A stretch of 64,000 bases of DNA from QANA01 sp963665505 (GTDB taxonomy: Bacteria > Bacillota > Clostridia > Christensenellales > Christensenellaceae). The translations under genes were made by a program, and so were the position numbers. The stretch spans positions 1,736,001 to 1,800,000 of the forward strand of contig OY762275.1 of assembly GCA_963665505.1 (NCBI GenBank), written 5' to 3'. Below are positions 17,563 to 26,651 of this stretch, in pieces. The notes below the pieces were generated by a model. It made no database searches, was not told the DNA's origin, and worked only from the letters and a program-made list of their open reading frames with translations. Position 1 is the stretch's first letter. Each line of letters begins with the position of its first letter.

Positions 17563-18924
17563 ATGTTTGACTTTATAGAACAGGTCAAAAAGTCGGTGGA
17601 GCCGCACCATGCCATGATGCGCAAGGCCGAACGGGATATTTGGGCCAGCCCCGAAACCGGCTTCCGGGAATGGAAAACGAATGCCTATATGAAAGAACGT
17701 TTTGAAGAACTCGGATATACGCTTACGATGGCGGGCAATATTCCCGGTTTTTACACAGACTTTGATACCGGCCGGCCGGGCCCTACGGTCGCCGTCATGG
17801 GTGAACTGGACAGCGTGCTCTGCGCCGACCACCCCGAGAGCGATCCTGAAACGGGGGCGGTGCATGCCTGTGGGCATAATGCGCAATGCGCAGCACTTTT
17901 GGGCATCGCAGGTGCGCTAAAAGATCCTGCGCTTTCAGAAAACCTGAGCGGAAAGATCCGCCTAGTCGCCGTACCGGCGGAAGAACTCCTGGAACTCGGG
18001 TTCCGAAGCGAGCTGAAAAAGAAGGGCATCATCCATTATTTTGGCGGTAAGGTCGAATTCCTTTACCGCGGTTACTTTGATGATGTTGACGCAGCTCTCA
18101 TGGTGCATACCTCCAATTCCACGAACAGTCTGCTCGGTATCCCGCTGGGCTCCAACGGATGTATTTCCAAAACCATAACCTTTACCGGCAAAGCCGCGCA
18201 CGCAGGCGGCGCGCCGCACGAAGGAATCAACGCTCTGTACGCCGCCACGCTGGGGATCCATGCAATTAACGCCCTGCGGGAAACTTTCCAGGACAAAGAT
18301 CATATCCGCGTGCACCCCATCCTGACAGTCGGCGGTTCCGCCGTCAACGTCATCCCGGGGACGGCCTGTCTCGAAAGCTACGTCCGCGGTGCCAGCCTGG
18401 AAAGCATCCTGGCCGCCAACGAAAAAGTTAACCGCGCACTTGCGGCATCCGCCGCAGCTATGGGCGCGACCGTAAAACTATCCGACCTTATGGGATATTT
18501 TCCGCTGCATCCGGATACAAATATGAGTGAGCTTGCCCGCCAGATCGCCTGTACATTGGTCGATGAAAAAGACGTAAAGGTTTATACGGAATGGGGAACG
18601 GGCTCTACCGACATGGGCGATATCGCAAGCGTCATGCCCGCATTGCATCCGTACTGCGCAGGCGCCGTAGGCACAAGCCATGGTTCCGATTTCTATATCA
18701 AAGACCCGGAAGGCGCCGTCATACGCTCGGCGGTCTTTCAGGTGGCCATTCTGTATGCCATGCTGGAAAATGGGGCAAAAAGAACAGAGGACATCTGCAA
18801 AAACGCCCGGCCCCATTATAAAAGCATAAAAGAATATTTTGAAATGACAGACATCGTGGAAATGGAAAAAGAAGCCGTCGCCTATGACGGCAAGGGCCAG
18901 GCCACGCTTTCCTGGAAGAAATAA
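17563..18924 (+). CDS. M20 (M20D/AbgB-like) amidohydrolase
   Basis: A 453-aa metallohydrolase resembling p-aminobenzoyl-glutamate hydrolase subunit B and related aminoacylases. Metal-site motifs are GELDSV (about 80-85), HACGHN (about 101-106) and PAEELLELG. The dimerisation insert begins near 205 (KAAHAGGAPHEGINALYA). It would cleave an amide bond of an N-acylated amino acid or small peptide. The substrate cannot be set from sequence. GTAGGAGG precedes the ATG. It ends just before a bidirectional terminator shared with rsmA. Confidence 0.8.
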   Translation: MFDFIEQVKKSVEPHHAMMRKAERDIWASPETGFREWKTNAYMKERFEELGYTLTMAGNIPGFYTDFDTGRPGPTVAVMGELDSVLCADHPESDPETGAVHACGHNAQCAALLGIAGALKDPALSENLSGKIRLVAVPAEELLELGFRSELKKKGIIHYFGGKVEFLYRGYFDDVDAALMVHTSNSTNSLLGIPLGSNGCISKTITFTGKAAHAGGAPHEGINALYAATLGIHAINALRETFQDKDHIRVHPILTVGGSAVNVIPGTACLESYVRGASLESILAANEKVNRALAASAAAMGATVKLSDLMGYFPLHPDTNMSELARQIACTLVDEKDVKVYTEWGTGSTDMGDIASVMPALHPYCAGAVGTSHGSDFYIKDPEGAVIRSAVFQVAILYAMLENGAKRTEDICKNARPHYKSIKEYFEMTDIVEMEKEAVAYDGKGQATLSWKK

Positions 18925-18935
18925 AGTATCCTATG

Positions 18936-18967
18936 AAAAAACAGCGGCAATCCTGCCGCTGTTTTTA
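18936..18967. terminator. Bidirectional terminator
   Basis: AAAAACAGCGGCA and TGCCGCTGTTTTT form a 13-bp stem around a four-base loop between the convergent amidohydrolase and rsmA genes. Confidence 0.88.
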
Positions 18968-19810
18968 TTGTTCGGACAAGACGCGGGCAAGCGAAGCAAA
19001 ATCTTCTTTTCCCAGTTGCTCAGCCCGGGCACCGGGGTCGATATCCGCCTTCCGCAAGATCCGGGCGGCGGCGTCCCCATCTATGTTCCAGCCTGCCCTC
19101 AAATTGTTCAACACCGTCTTTCTGCGCATGGCAAACAGCCCCCGCACCGTACGCAAATACGCCGCCCGCGGCGCATCCACGCAGGCGTGCGGCTCTATTT
19201 GTATGACGGCGGAATCCACATCGGGCCGCGGGTAAAAACAATTTCTGCTTACCCGGAACAACGTAGCCGCACCACCAAAATAGGCGACGGAAGCCGTCAG
19301 TGCACCGTACGCTTTGCTGCCCGGTGCGGCGGCAAGCCGCTGCGCGACTTCCAACTGGACCATCCCCGTGAACCGGCCGGCAGGAACCGGGGCTTCCAAT
19401 ACTTTCAAAATACAATTTGCCGTAATATAGTACGGCAAATTGCCCGTTACAACGAACCGTTCGCCATGGAAATGCTCCCGGAAAACAACCGGAAAATCCA
19501 TCTCCAGAAAATCCGCATGCAGGATCTCCACATTTTCCTGCATATGAAGGGTTTCTTCCAGCACCGAGAGCATCCCCTTATCGATCTCTACGGCTACTAC
19601 TTTTTTCGCACGCCGGGCAAGCGCAAGTGTGAGCGCGCCCGGGCCGGGGCCTATTTCCAGCACATTTTCCCCGGGTAAGACGGCGGCTTCCGCGATCTTC
19701 TCCGTAATATTCTTATCGATCAAAAAGTTCTGCCCCAGGCGTTTCAGCGGCGCGATCCCGTGCCGCCGCAAAATCTCGAGGATGCCAGCGGAAGAATAGA
19801 GACTTGCCAT
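18965..19810 (-). CDS. rsmA: 16S rRNA dimethyladenosine transferase RsmA (KsgA)
   Basis: A 281-aa methyltransferase that dimethylates the two adjacent adenines in the 3'-terminal hairpin of 16S rRNA. GQNFLID (about 26-32), LEIGPGPGALT (about 51-61) and the catalytic NLPYY (about 124-128) are all present. Length is normal. The stop codon lies in the arm of the downstream terminator. It is 53 bp downstream of the MreB/Mbl gene but separated from it by a terminator. Confidence 0.95.
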   Translation of the reverse strand: MASLYSSAGILEILRRHGIAPLKRLGQNFLIDKNITEKIAEAAVLPGENVLEIGPGPGALTLALARRAKKVVAVEIDKGMLSVLEETLHMQENVEILHADFLEMDFPVVFREHFHGERFVVTGNLPYYITANCILKVLEAPVPAGRFTGMVQLEVAQRLAAAPGSKAYGALTASVAYFGGAATLFRVSRNCFYPRPDVDSAVIQIEPHACVDAPRAAYLRTVRGLFAMRRKTVLNNLRAGWNIDGDAAARILRKADIDPGARAEQLGKEDFASLARVLSEQ

Positions 19811-19829
19811 AATAACTCCTAAACAAAAA

Positions 19830-19854
19830 GAAAGCCCCCGAAAGGCCGGGGGCC
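19830..19854 (-). terminator. Terminator after the MreB/Mbl gene
   Basis: On the minus strand GCCCCCG and CGGGGGC form a 7-bp stem with a GCCTTT loop, followed by TTTCTTTTT. Confidence 0.8.
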
Positions 19855-19863
19855 CGTAAACGC

Positions 19864-20901
19864 TCAGTACCTGCTGTCACCGCGCCGGTAATCATAAAAA
19901 GAACTTGTCCCATACAGATCAATATTTTCCAATGCCTTTCCCGTCCCGATCGCCACACAGGAAATCGCGTCGTCGGCCACATAGCAGGGAATCTTGCAAC
20001 GCTCTGTCAGCAGCCGGTCCAGACCATACAGCAACGAACCGCCGCCCGTCATGCAAATACCATTTTCCGAAATATCCGCGGAAAGCTCGGGCGGGGTACG
20101 TTCCAGGATACTATGCACCGTTTCCATGATCAGGTTCAACGGTTCCTGGAAAGCTTCGATCGTCTCGTTGGAACTGATCGTGATGGTTTTGGGTAACCCG
20201 GATATCAGGTTCCGCCCGGTGATCTCCATATAAGCTTCTTCTTTACGCGGGAAAGCCGAACCGATATTGATCTTTACATCTTCGGCCGTACGATCCCCGA
20301 TGACCATGTTGTATTTCTTTTTGATGTAGCGTACCATCGCTTCATCGAATTTATCGCCCGCGCACTTGATAGAATCACTGATAACGGCGCCGCCCAACGA
20401 GATGACCGCCAGGTCCGTTGTGCCGCCGCCGATATCTACGACCATTTGCCCCATAGGCTTGCTGATATCCAGACCGGCGCCAATAGCCGCGGCAATAGGT
20501 TCTTCGATCAGATGCGTACGTCTTGCGCCCGCATCTTCCGTCACCTCGATGACCGAACGCTTTTCCACTTCTGTCACACCGCTGGGTACACAAACCACCA
20601 CTCTTGGTTTGAAAAAGAGTTTACGCCCGATCACTTTATTCAGAAAATACCGTAGCATGCGTTCCGTATCATGGAAGTTGGAGATAACCCCTTCCCTGAG
20701 CGGCCGTACCGCCACGATATTCCCGGGGGTCCTGCCCAACATCACGCGCGCATCCTGTCCAACAGCCACCATTTCTCCCGTGTTTCTATCTATCGCCACA
20801 ACGGAAGGTTCCCTTAATACGATCCCTTTTCCCTTCACATATATCAGAACGGTTGCTGTACCAAGGTCTATTCCTATATCGTTGTAATCAAACAATCCCA
20901 T
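19864..20901 (-). CDS. MreB/Mbl-family actin-like cell-shape protein
   Basis: A 345-aa bacterial actin that organises lateral cell-wall synthesis. The phosphate-1 motif GIDLGTATVLIY, the central VVVCVPSGVTEVEKR, IEEPIAAAIGAG, the phosphate-2 motif VDIGGGTTDLAVI and MTGGGSLLYGLD are all intact. Divergent spoIIID next to it recalls the Bacillus spoIIID-mbl pair and favours Mbl over MreB. No mreCD genes follow, which fits Mbl too. Confidence 0.9.
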   Translation of the reverse strand: MGLFDYNDIGIDLGTATVLIYVKGKGIVLREPSVVAIDRNTGEMVAVGQDARVMLGRTPGNIVAVRPLREGVISNFHDTERMLRYFLNKVIGRKLFFKPRVVVCVPSGVTEVEKRSVIEVTEDAGARRTHLIEEPIAAAIGAGLDISKPMGQMVVDIGGGTTDLAVISLGGAVISDSIKCAGDKFDEAMVRYIKKKYNMVIGDRTAEDVKINIGSAFPRKEEAYMEITGRNLISGLPKTITISSNETIEAFQEPLNLIMETVHSILERTPPELSADISENGICMTGGGSLLYGLDRLLTERCKIPCYVADDAISCVAIGTGKALENIDLYGTSSFYDYRRGDSRY

Positions 20902-21202
20902 AACACAATCACTCCTACTTAAACATATCTATACCGAACCAGTTTTTTACATTTTTCTTTAAATATGCAGGAAACATACTTTTCCTACTAATCATAATAT
21001 AATACCGTACGCCAATTTTCAAGGTTTTCATACAGTTTGTTTGGCATCACGCAAAGAATATATGTATCAAAACTGTATAGACCACACAATTCTTTTGTTT
21101 TCTGGCTCTACTCGCAAAGCCGCGGCGAATATACCTTATAATATGCTCATAACTCTCTATACTTTTTCATACATTGTACAAACGGATTTTTAGGAGACGG
21201 GC
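20902..21202. other. Divergent intergenic region mbl-like/spoIIID
   Basis: This 301-bp AT-rich gap holds the promoter of the actin gene on the minus side, not clearly resolved, and the sporulation promoter of spoIIID on the plus side. No RNA gene or open frame is supported. Confidence 0.5.
21147..21175 (+). promoter_or_regulatory. Sigma-E-like promoter of spoIIID
   Basis: TCATAAC (21147-21153), a 14-bp spacer and CATACATT (21168-21175). This is close to the Bacillus sigma-E pattern (ATA-containing -35, -10 CATACAnT). spoIIID is a mother-cell sigma-E gene in Bacillus. Confidence 0.5.
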
Positions 21203-21469
21203 ATGAAAGAATATATTGAGGACCGTGTACGGGCAGTGGCTGCCTATATATTGGTTACAGGTGCTACGGTAAGACAGACGGCAAAAAAATTCAAGATCAG
21301 CAAATCGACCGTCCATAAAGATGCGACAGACCGGATAGAAGAGATCGACCCCCAGACCGCAAAAAAAGTACGCAAAATTTTGGAAAAAAACATGAGCGAA
21401 CGGCACATCCGGGGCGGCCTGGCTACCAAATTCAAATATGCCGCAAAGCACAAGAAAACGGCAGGTTGA
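21203..21469 (+). CDS. spoIIID: SpoIIID mother-cell transcription regulator
   Basis: An 88-aa DNA-binding protein. A helix-turn-helix occupies about 20-43 (TVRQTAKKFKISKSTVHKD). A C-terminal basic helix ends in HIRGGLATKFKYAAKH, and both segments are characteristic. It tunes sigma-E and sigma-K gene expression in the mother cell during sporulation. GGAG lies six bases before the ATG. It implies a real sporulation programme in this organism. Confidence 0.95.
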   Translation: MKEYIEDRVRAVAAYILVTGATVRQTAKKFKISKSTVHKDATDRIEEIDPQTAKKVRKILEKNMSERHIRGGLATKFKYAAKHKKTAG

Positions 21470-21560
21470 TTTTACGGGTCAAAAATAGATAGGGGCCCCC
21501 GGCAATAGGAGACCATACCAATGGACCGGAGTGATCTCTTTTATTTTCGCAGCTATTATA

Positions 21561-21590
21561 TTGTTTTACACCATACCGATAGTGTATACT
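21561..21590 (+). promoter_or_regulatory. Promoter of the SIS gene pair
   Basis: TTGTTT (21561-21566), an 18-bp spacer and TATACT (21585-21590), about 60 bp before the first SIS start codon. Confidence 0.6.
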
Positions 21591-21653
21591 ATAAGTGTTT
21601 GGGTTTTCCGAACAACAGTGCTAAATCTATTATACCACCAAAGGAGATTAATA

Positions 21654-22196
21654 ATGGACAAGGTAAGAGAGAGATTAAGAATGGGACTCGAAGATGTTGA
21701 GATGTTCGCTTCTGTTGACCAGGCACAGCTGGATGCGATGACAAAGGCGATATTAAAAGCAAAGAGAGTGTATGTCGCAGGTTGGGGCCGTGCGGGCAAC
21801 TGCGTCAAAATTCTTTCTATGGACTGCTCACAGATCGGGCTAAAGACACACATCGTTGGCGACAACTCTACCCCCGCTATCAAACAAGACGATATCCTCG
21901 TCATAGGCTCGGGTTCCGGCGAGACCAAAACTATGGTCATCCTGGCGGAACAGTGCAAAAAGCACGGCGCCACATTGGGACTGATCTCCGGGGACGCGCA
22001 GTCTACCATCGGTAAGCTGGCAGATATCAACGTTGTCATCCCGACGAAGGAATGGGATCCGAATGCGCCGGCGGCAAGCGGCGGTTCTTTTTATCATGTG
22101 CTGGTCATGACCGTGGATATCCTGCAGGTATATCTCGCAGAAGCACTGGGCGTCACCAACCAGGATATCCACAATAACCACAATAACCTAGAATAA
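21654..22196 (+). CDS. SIS-domain sugar isomerase, copy 1 (6-phospho-3-hexuloisomerase-like)
   Basis: A 180-aa single SIS-domain protein. The sugar-phosphate motif VIGSGSGETKTMV and the ending GGSFYHVLVMTVDILQVYL resemble HxlB/PHI enzymes, which interconvert hexulose 6-phosphate and fructose 6-phosphate. The frame extends upstream to 21531 through the promoter, but AAGGAG six bases before the ATG at 21654 sets the start. A near-identical paralog of the same length follows 72 bp downstream. No hexulose-6-phosphate synthase partner is in the window, so the true substrate is open. Confidence 0.78.
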   Translation: MDKVRERLRMGLEDVEMFASVDQAQLDAMTKAILKAKRVYVAGWGRAGNCVKILSMDCSQIGLKTHIVGDNSTPAIKQDDILVIGSGSGETKTMVILAEQCKKHGATLGLISGDAQSTIGKLADINVVIPTKEWDPNAPAASGGSFYHVLVMTVDILQVYLAEALGVTNQDIHNNHNNLE

Positions 22197-22268
22197 ATTT
22201 CGCCGACAGGACAAACAGTCGAAGCGATCTCTTTTATACAATTACAAAAAATCAAAAGGAGTTTTATC

Positions 22269-22811
22269 ATGGATAGAGTATTGGTAAGATCGAATATCGC
22301 CAAGGGCGATGCCGAAATGTTAAATGCAGTAGACCAGGCGCAGCTTGACGCTTTGACCGACGCGATTTTGAAGGCAAAGAGAGTCTATGTCGCAGGCTTC
22401 GGCCGCGCGGGCAACTGCGTAAAGATCCTCTCTATGAACTGTTCACAGGCAGGCCTCACAACATATGTTGTCGGGGATAACTCTACCCCAGCCATCAAGA
22501 AAGATGATATCCTCGTCATAGGCTCGGGTTCCGGCGAGACCAAAACTATGGTCATCCTGGCGGAACAGTGCAAAAAGCACGGTGCAAAATTGGGCGTCAT
22601 CTGCGGAAACGGTGAATCTACTATCGCAAAAATGGCAGATGCAACAGTCGTCATCCCAAGAGAACCGCGGAAATCAAGGTCGCCTGAAGACCGCGGCGGT
22701 TCCTTTTATCATGTGCTGGTCATGACCGTGGATTGTATCCAGGCGTATCTGATGGATGCACTCGGCCTTACCGGCGAAGATATCCACAGGAATCACAATA
22801 ACCTCGAATAA
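22269..22811 (+). CDS. SIS-domain sugar isomerase, copy 2 (6-phospho-3-hexuloisomerase-like)
   Basis: A 180-aa paralog of the preceding gene, with the same GSGSGETKTMV site and the same C-terminus (HNHNNLE in copy 1, also in copy 2). The N-terminal 15 residues and the region around 135-148 (PREPRKSRSPEDRG here) differ most. A 77-bp stretch (22506-22582) is base-for-base identical to copy 1. It ends before a strong terminator, so the two SIS genes form one unit. The two proteins may form a hetero-oligomer or have diverged in substrate. Confidence 0.78.
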   Translation: MDRVLVRSNIAKGDAEMLNAVDQAQLDALTDAILKAKRVYVAGFGRAGNCVKILSMNCSQAGLTTYVVGDNSTPAIKKDDILVIGSGSGETKTMVILAEQCKKHGAKLGVICGNGESTIAKMADATVVIPREPRKSRSPEDRGGSFYHVLVMTVDCIQAYLMDALGLTGEDIHRNHNNLE

Positions 22812-22852
22812 ATGCGGAAGATTCCGGGCAGAAATTTAATAGCTGTAAAAAC

Positions 22853-22885
22853 AAAAAGGGCAGGGTTTCCCTGCCCTTTTTGTTT
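22853..22885 (+). terminator. Terminator after the SIS pair
   Basis: AAAAAGGGCAGGG and CCCTGCCCTTTTT form a 13-bp stem with a TTT loop and a T tail. Confidence 0.9.
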
Positions 22886-22974
22886 TTTTGCCCAAAATCT
22901 TTTTTGAAAACGTTCTACCCGGACAAAAATATGATAAAATAAGAGGGAAATCAATAAAATCAGGAGGCACTCCT

Positions 22975-24069
22975 ATGGATTTATATCGTACCCCGTGGAA
23001 ACTTGTACCCAATAAAATCGTACGCTATCCCGGCGGCAGAGAGATCGACCGCTTTCGCGGCATAGAACCTGCCAAGGACGACAGGCGGCCAGAAGCCTGG
23101 GTCGGTTCCGTCACAACCGTGATCAATGCCGAAAAAAAAGGCGATCCCTATGACGGCTGCGCGGAAGTAGACCTGCCGGACGGAAGACGTATGTATCTTT
23201 TTCAGGCGATTCGGGAAAATCCGACCAAGATCCTGGGAGAAGCCCATAAGAAAATATCCGGCGAAGGACTCGGCGTGCTTGTCAAATTGCTGGATGCACA
23301 ATTCCAGCTTGGGCTCCAATGCCACCCTACCCGCGCATACGCAAAGAAATATTTCGGCAGCGACTATGGAAAAGCCGAATCCTGGATCGTGATCGGTCTG
23401 CGCGACGATGTGCCCGAGCCACCTTATGTTTACCTTGGTTTTAAGAAAGATATCACCCGGGAGAAGTTCGAGTCTCTCTACCATAAAGGAGATATCCGGG
23501 GCATGGAAAACTACTGTCACAAAATACCCGTACAAATCGGCGACGTTTTCTTCGTCGGCGCCGGTCTGCCACATGCCGTCGGCGCAGGCTGTTTTGTTGT
23601 GGAAGTACAGGAGCCTTCCGATATCACAGTCGGTGCAAAGCGGTACACCGCTATGACCGAAAAAGAAGGCAAAGCATACGACGAACGTACGCTCGGCGCA
23701 TATATATACAGCGGCTGTTCATACGATGAAAATCTCGCGCGTTGGAAGGTCACGCCAAAAGAGATACGGCGAGGCCCCTGGGGCGGCGAAGTCGTCCTGA
23801 TCGGCAAAGAACAGACCGATTATTTTTCCTGCACGCGCATAGACGTCTCCGGAGAAACGACTCTGCGCAATACCGGTTTCATACAAATCGGGATCGTTGT
23901 TGCAGGCAGCGGAAAATTAGTATATAATGACGGAGAATTATCTTTAAAAAAAGGCGATGAAATATTCCTGCCGGCCGGTGTAAAAGACGCAAAGCTATGC
24001 GCCGAAGATCATATCGCATTGATACTCAGCCACCCGCCGGGAGCACAGCATGAATCCATAGAAAGGTAG
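22975..24069 (+). CDS. Type I phosphomannose isomerase-like cupin enzyme
   Basis: A 364-aa cupin related to type I mannose-6-phosphate isomerases, which are zinc enzymes interconverting mannose 6-phosphate and fructose 6-phosphate. Likely metal ligands lie in LQCHPT (about 119-124), KAESW (about 137-141) and GLPHAVG (about 200-206). The C-terminal half holds a second cupin-like barrel. The upstream frame begins at 22888, but the ATG at 22975 follows AGGAGG and gives the family start. It is followed nine bp later by a PfkB kinase, probably co-transcribed. Confidence 0.75.
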   Translation: MDLYRTPWKLVPNKIVRYPGGREIDRFRGIEPAKDDRRPEAWVGSVTTVINAEKKGDPYDGCAEVDLPDGRRMYLFQAIRENPTKILGEAHKKISGEGLGVLVKLLDAQFQLGLQCHPTRAYAKKYFGSDYGKAESWIVIGLRDDVPEPPYVYLGFKKDITREKFESLYHKGDIRGMENYCHKIPVQIGDVFFVGAGLPHAVGAGCFVVEVQEPSDITVGAKRYTAMTEKEGKAYDERTLGAYIYSGCSYDENLARWKVTPKEIRRGPWGGEVVLIGKEQTDYFSCTRIDVSGETTLRNTGFIQIGIVVAGSGKLVYNDGELSLKKGDEIFLPAGVKDAKLCAEDHIALILSHPPGAQHESIER

Positions 24070-24077
24070 CCCGATAT

Positions 24078-25040
24078 ATGAAAAGTGTAGTTGCATTCGG
24101 CACCCCGTGCATTGATTTCCTGGTAAACCTGGACCATTTGCCTACCAAAAAGGATGAAGGCGCCTGTATTTTGCAAACGAGCTGGCAGGGCGGCGGCAAG
24201 GTTTCTTCTGCAATGACGGCTTTTGGCCAACTGGGCGGGAAAGGCTCTATGACGGGGATAATTGGTGCAGACAGTTTCGGCGACTTTTTGATTCATGATT
24301 TCAATTATTACAATATAGACACATCGCATATCCTGCGCGATGGGACAACCTCCTTTTCCGTCGTTCTTTCCGACCATATCACACATGGGCGGAACATATT
24401 GCATATGCGTACAACCGCAAGGGCATACGCGGTGGAGGATATTGACGAAGCTTTCATAGCCGGGCATGATATCCTGCATTTGGAGGCCGCGAACCCGGTT
24501 TCCCACCGGCTGGCCGATATCATACACGCGGCGGGCGGGATCGTCGTATTCGACGGGGATTATTTTCTTGAAACGACCCAACAGATGCTTTCTAAAATAG
24601 ATATGTTCATCGGGTCGGAATTCTACTATACCAGCTTGTTCGGCGATTCCACCGATTATGAGGCCAACATGCAGAAGGTCCGGGCGCTGGGCCCTTCCAC
24701 CGTGGTCTTCACGTTCGGGGACAAGGGGTCGGCGGTCAAATGGGAAGGCGGGTACTACTTTGCCCCCGGCTATAAAGTAAAAGTAGTGGATACCGTCGGC
24801 GCGGGAGACGTCTATCACGGCGCCTATCTTTTTGCTTTAGCCAAGGGTATGGAGCCAGCCCAGTGCGCACAGTTTTCCAATGCCGTGGCGGCGATCAAAT
24901 GCACCGGTATCGGCGGACGGGCGGGCGTGCCCGATTACAAGATGACCATGCAGTTCATGGAAACGGGAACATATGATCGTTCTCTTATCGAAAAAAAGAT
25001 ACAGCGGTATCAAAACCTGAGCAAAACAACATTCGTATAA
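24078..25040 (+). CDS. PfkB-family carbohydrate kinase
   Basis: A 320-aa ribokinase-like enzyme phosphorylating a sugar or sugar phosphate with ATP. The N-terminal substrate region has QGGGKVSSAMTAFGQLGG (about 37-54). The catalytic anion-hole motif DTVGAGDVYHGAY is at about 238-250. It lies nine bp after the phosphomannose-isomerase-like gene. Together with the SIS genes it suggests a pathway that phosphorylates and isomerises an unknown hexose toward fructose 6-phosphate. No transporter for the sugar is nearby. Confidence 0.8.
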   Translation: MKSVVAFGTPCIDFLVNLDHLPTKKDEGACILQTSWQGGGKVSSAMTAFGQLGGKGSMTGIIGADSFGDFLIHDFNYYNIDTSHILRDGTTSFSVVLSDHITHGRNILHMRTTARAYAVEDIDEAFIAGHDILHLEAANPVSHRLADIIHAAGGIVVFDGDYFLETTQQMLSKIDMFIGSEFYYTSLFGDSTDYEANMQKVRALGPSTVVFTFGDKGSAVKWEGGYYFAPGYKVKVVDTVGAGDVYHGAYLFALAKGMEPAQCAQFSNAVAAIKCTGIGGRAGVPDYKMTMQFMETGTYDRSLIEKKIQRYQNLSKTTFV

Positions 25041-25043
25041 ATG

Positions 25044-25072
25044 AAAAACTCCGGCAAATGCCGGAGTTTTTT
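25044..25072. terminator. Bidirectional terminator
   Basis: AAAAACTCCGGCA and TGCCGGAGTTTTT form a 13-bp stem around a two-base loop between the convergent kinase and pepD genes. Confidence 0.9.
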
Positions 25073-25082
25073 GATGCACCCT

Positions 25083-26534
25083 TCAAGCCGATACTTGTTC
25101 TGCCATCCTTTCGATGACTTTTTTTAAAAACAGCCATACCCTGTTCGCAGATGGCAGGTTCAGGCGCTCTTCCGGACTATGTGCGCCCGTTGCCGTAGGC
25201 CCCAGGGCTACGACGTCCAGACCCGGCACCTTATTTTTCAATATGCCGCATTCCAGCCCTCCATGAATGGCCCGCATTTCCATTTCTTTTTCCGTCATTT
25301 CCTGATAGATCTTTGCAACGGTATCTCTAAGCGGAGAGGTTTTGCTGTATGGCCAGCCGGCATACCGCGAAAGGGTATTTGTCTTAAACCCAAACGTTTC
25401 TCCTAGCAGATGCAATTTCGTCTCCGTATCGTTATTCAAACTTTCCATGCTCGCCCTCGGCGCAAAAATGACCCTTATATAATTTTCGTTTGTCTGGACA
25501 ACACCCATATTGGAGGAAGCATCCACCAGCCCTTCGATATGATGGCTCATGGCCAATACACCGTTGGGTGCCACATACAAAAGCCCCAGGATCTTCCGGG
25601 TGGCTTCCGCACAACCCATCGTTGCCGGCGCATCGACCCCGGCGACAGACACCGTAAACCCTTTGTCTTCTTCACCAAGTTCTTCTTTGATAACCGCCGC
25701 CGTGTTTTCGATCTTTTTCGCCGCACAAGGGCCGCAAGGTACGGCGATCAGCGCTTCACATTCCCGGGGAATCGCATTATGCTTGCTGCCGCCGTTGATA
25801 GAGATCAAAGAGATCCCTTCGCCCAACGAATACAGCAAACGGGCCATTATTTTATTGGAATTCCCACGATACCGGTGTATATCCCCGCCGCTGTGCCCGC
25901 CTATAAGCCCGCAAACCATAACTTTCAAGGCCTCTCCCGTAAAGGGAACCTGCGGCAGTTCTTTTTCCATCTCTATGCACATACCGCCGGCGCAGCTCAC
26001 CGTGGCGGTGCCCTCGGGCCCGCAATCCAGATTCAGCATATGTTTTGCCGTGATTACACTTGCATCAAAAGCCTCCGCCCCGCAGAGTCCTACCTCCTCC
26101 TGCACGGTAAATAAGCATTCCAGCACAGGATGTCTAAGATCCTCTTCCGTCAGGGCAGCCAGCATATAGGCCACGGCGATCCCGTTATCCGAACCAAGCG
26201 TCGTTCCGTGGGCGGCCAGCCAGTCTTCCTCAACATACAGGTCCAGCGGGTCGGTCAAAAAATCGTGCTCCACATCCGCATTTTTTTCACATACGATATC
26301 CGTATGCCCCTGCAGCAATAGGGCAGGCCTGTCTTCACAACCGGGGGACGCCTGCTTACGGATAAACACATTATGCAGCACATCCCGCCGTACAAAAAAG
26401 CCATGCTCTTTTGCAAAGGCTTCCAAATAATCGGCAATCGCCTTCTCATTCCCGGAACCGCGCGGTATTGCGCTGATCTCTTCAAAAAATCCCAACACCC
26501 GTTCCGGCTGTATCCCTTTGGTTATCGTATTCAT
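25083..26534 (-). CDS. pepD: Aminoacyl-histidine dipeptidase (PepD)
   Basis: A 483-aa M20C metallopeptidase hydrolysing Xaa-His and other dipeptides in the cytoplasm. Metal-site motifs are LLLQGHTDIVCEK, GTTLGSDNGIAVAYMLA and FTVQEEVGLCGAEAFD with its catalytic Glu pair. GGHSGGDIHRYRGNSNKIM is the family hallmark of the lid domain. The ending GPTATGAHSPEERLNL supplies the last metal-binding His. The start ATG follows GGGGAGG. Confidence 0.92.
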   Translation of the reverse strand: MNTITKGIQPERVLGFFEEISAIPRGSGNEKAIADYLEAFAKEHGFFVRRDVLHNVFIRKQASPGCEDRPALLLQGHTDIVCEKNADVEHDFLTDPLDLYVEEDWLAAHGTTLGSDNGIAVAYMLAALTEEDLRHPVLECLFTVQEEVGLCGAEAFDASVITAKHMLNLDCGPEGTATVSCAGGMCIEMEKELPQVPFTGEALKVMVCGLIGGHSGGDIHRYRGNSNKIMARLLYSLGEGISLISINGGSKHNAIPRECEALIAVPCGPCAAKKIENTAAVIKEELGEEDKGFTVSVAGVDAPATMGCAEATRKILGLLYVAPNGVLAMSHHIEGLVDASSNMGVVQTNENYIRVIFAPRASMESLNNDTETKLHLLGETFGFKTNTLSRYAGWPYSKTSPLRDTVAKIYQEMTEKEMEMRAIHGGLECGILKNKVPGLDVVALGPTATGAHSPEERLNLPSANRVWLFLKKVIERMAEQVSA

Positions 26535-26651
26535 CTGTCCCCTCCCCTGTGCAGCAACTTTCGTATTTTATTATAAGCCAAGTACCCGGAAATTTCCATA
26601 TAACTATATAAAGAAAATGCCCTCCCTTTTCCCAAGAGAAAGCAGCAGATT

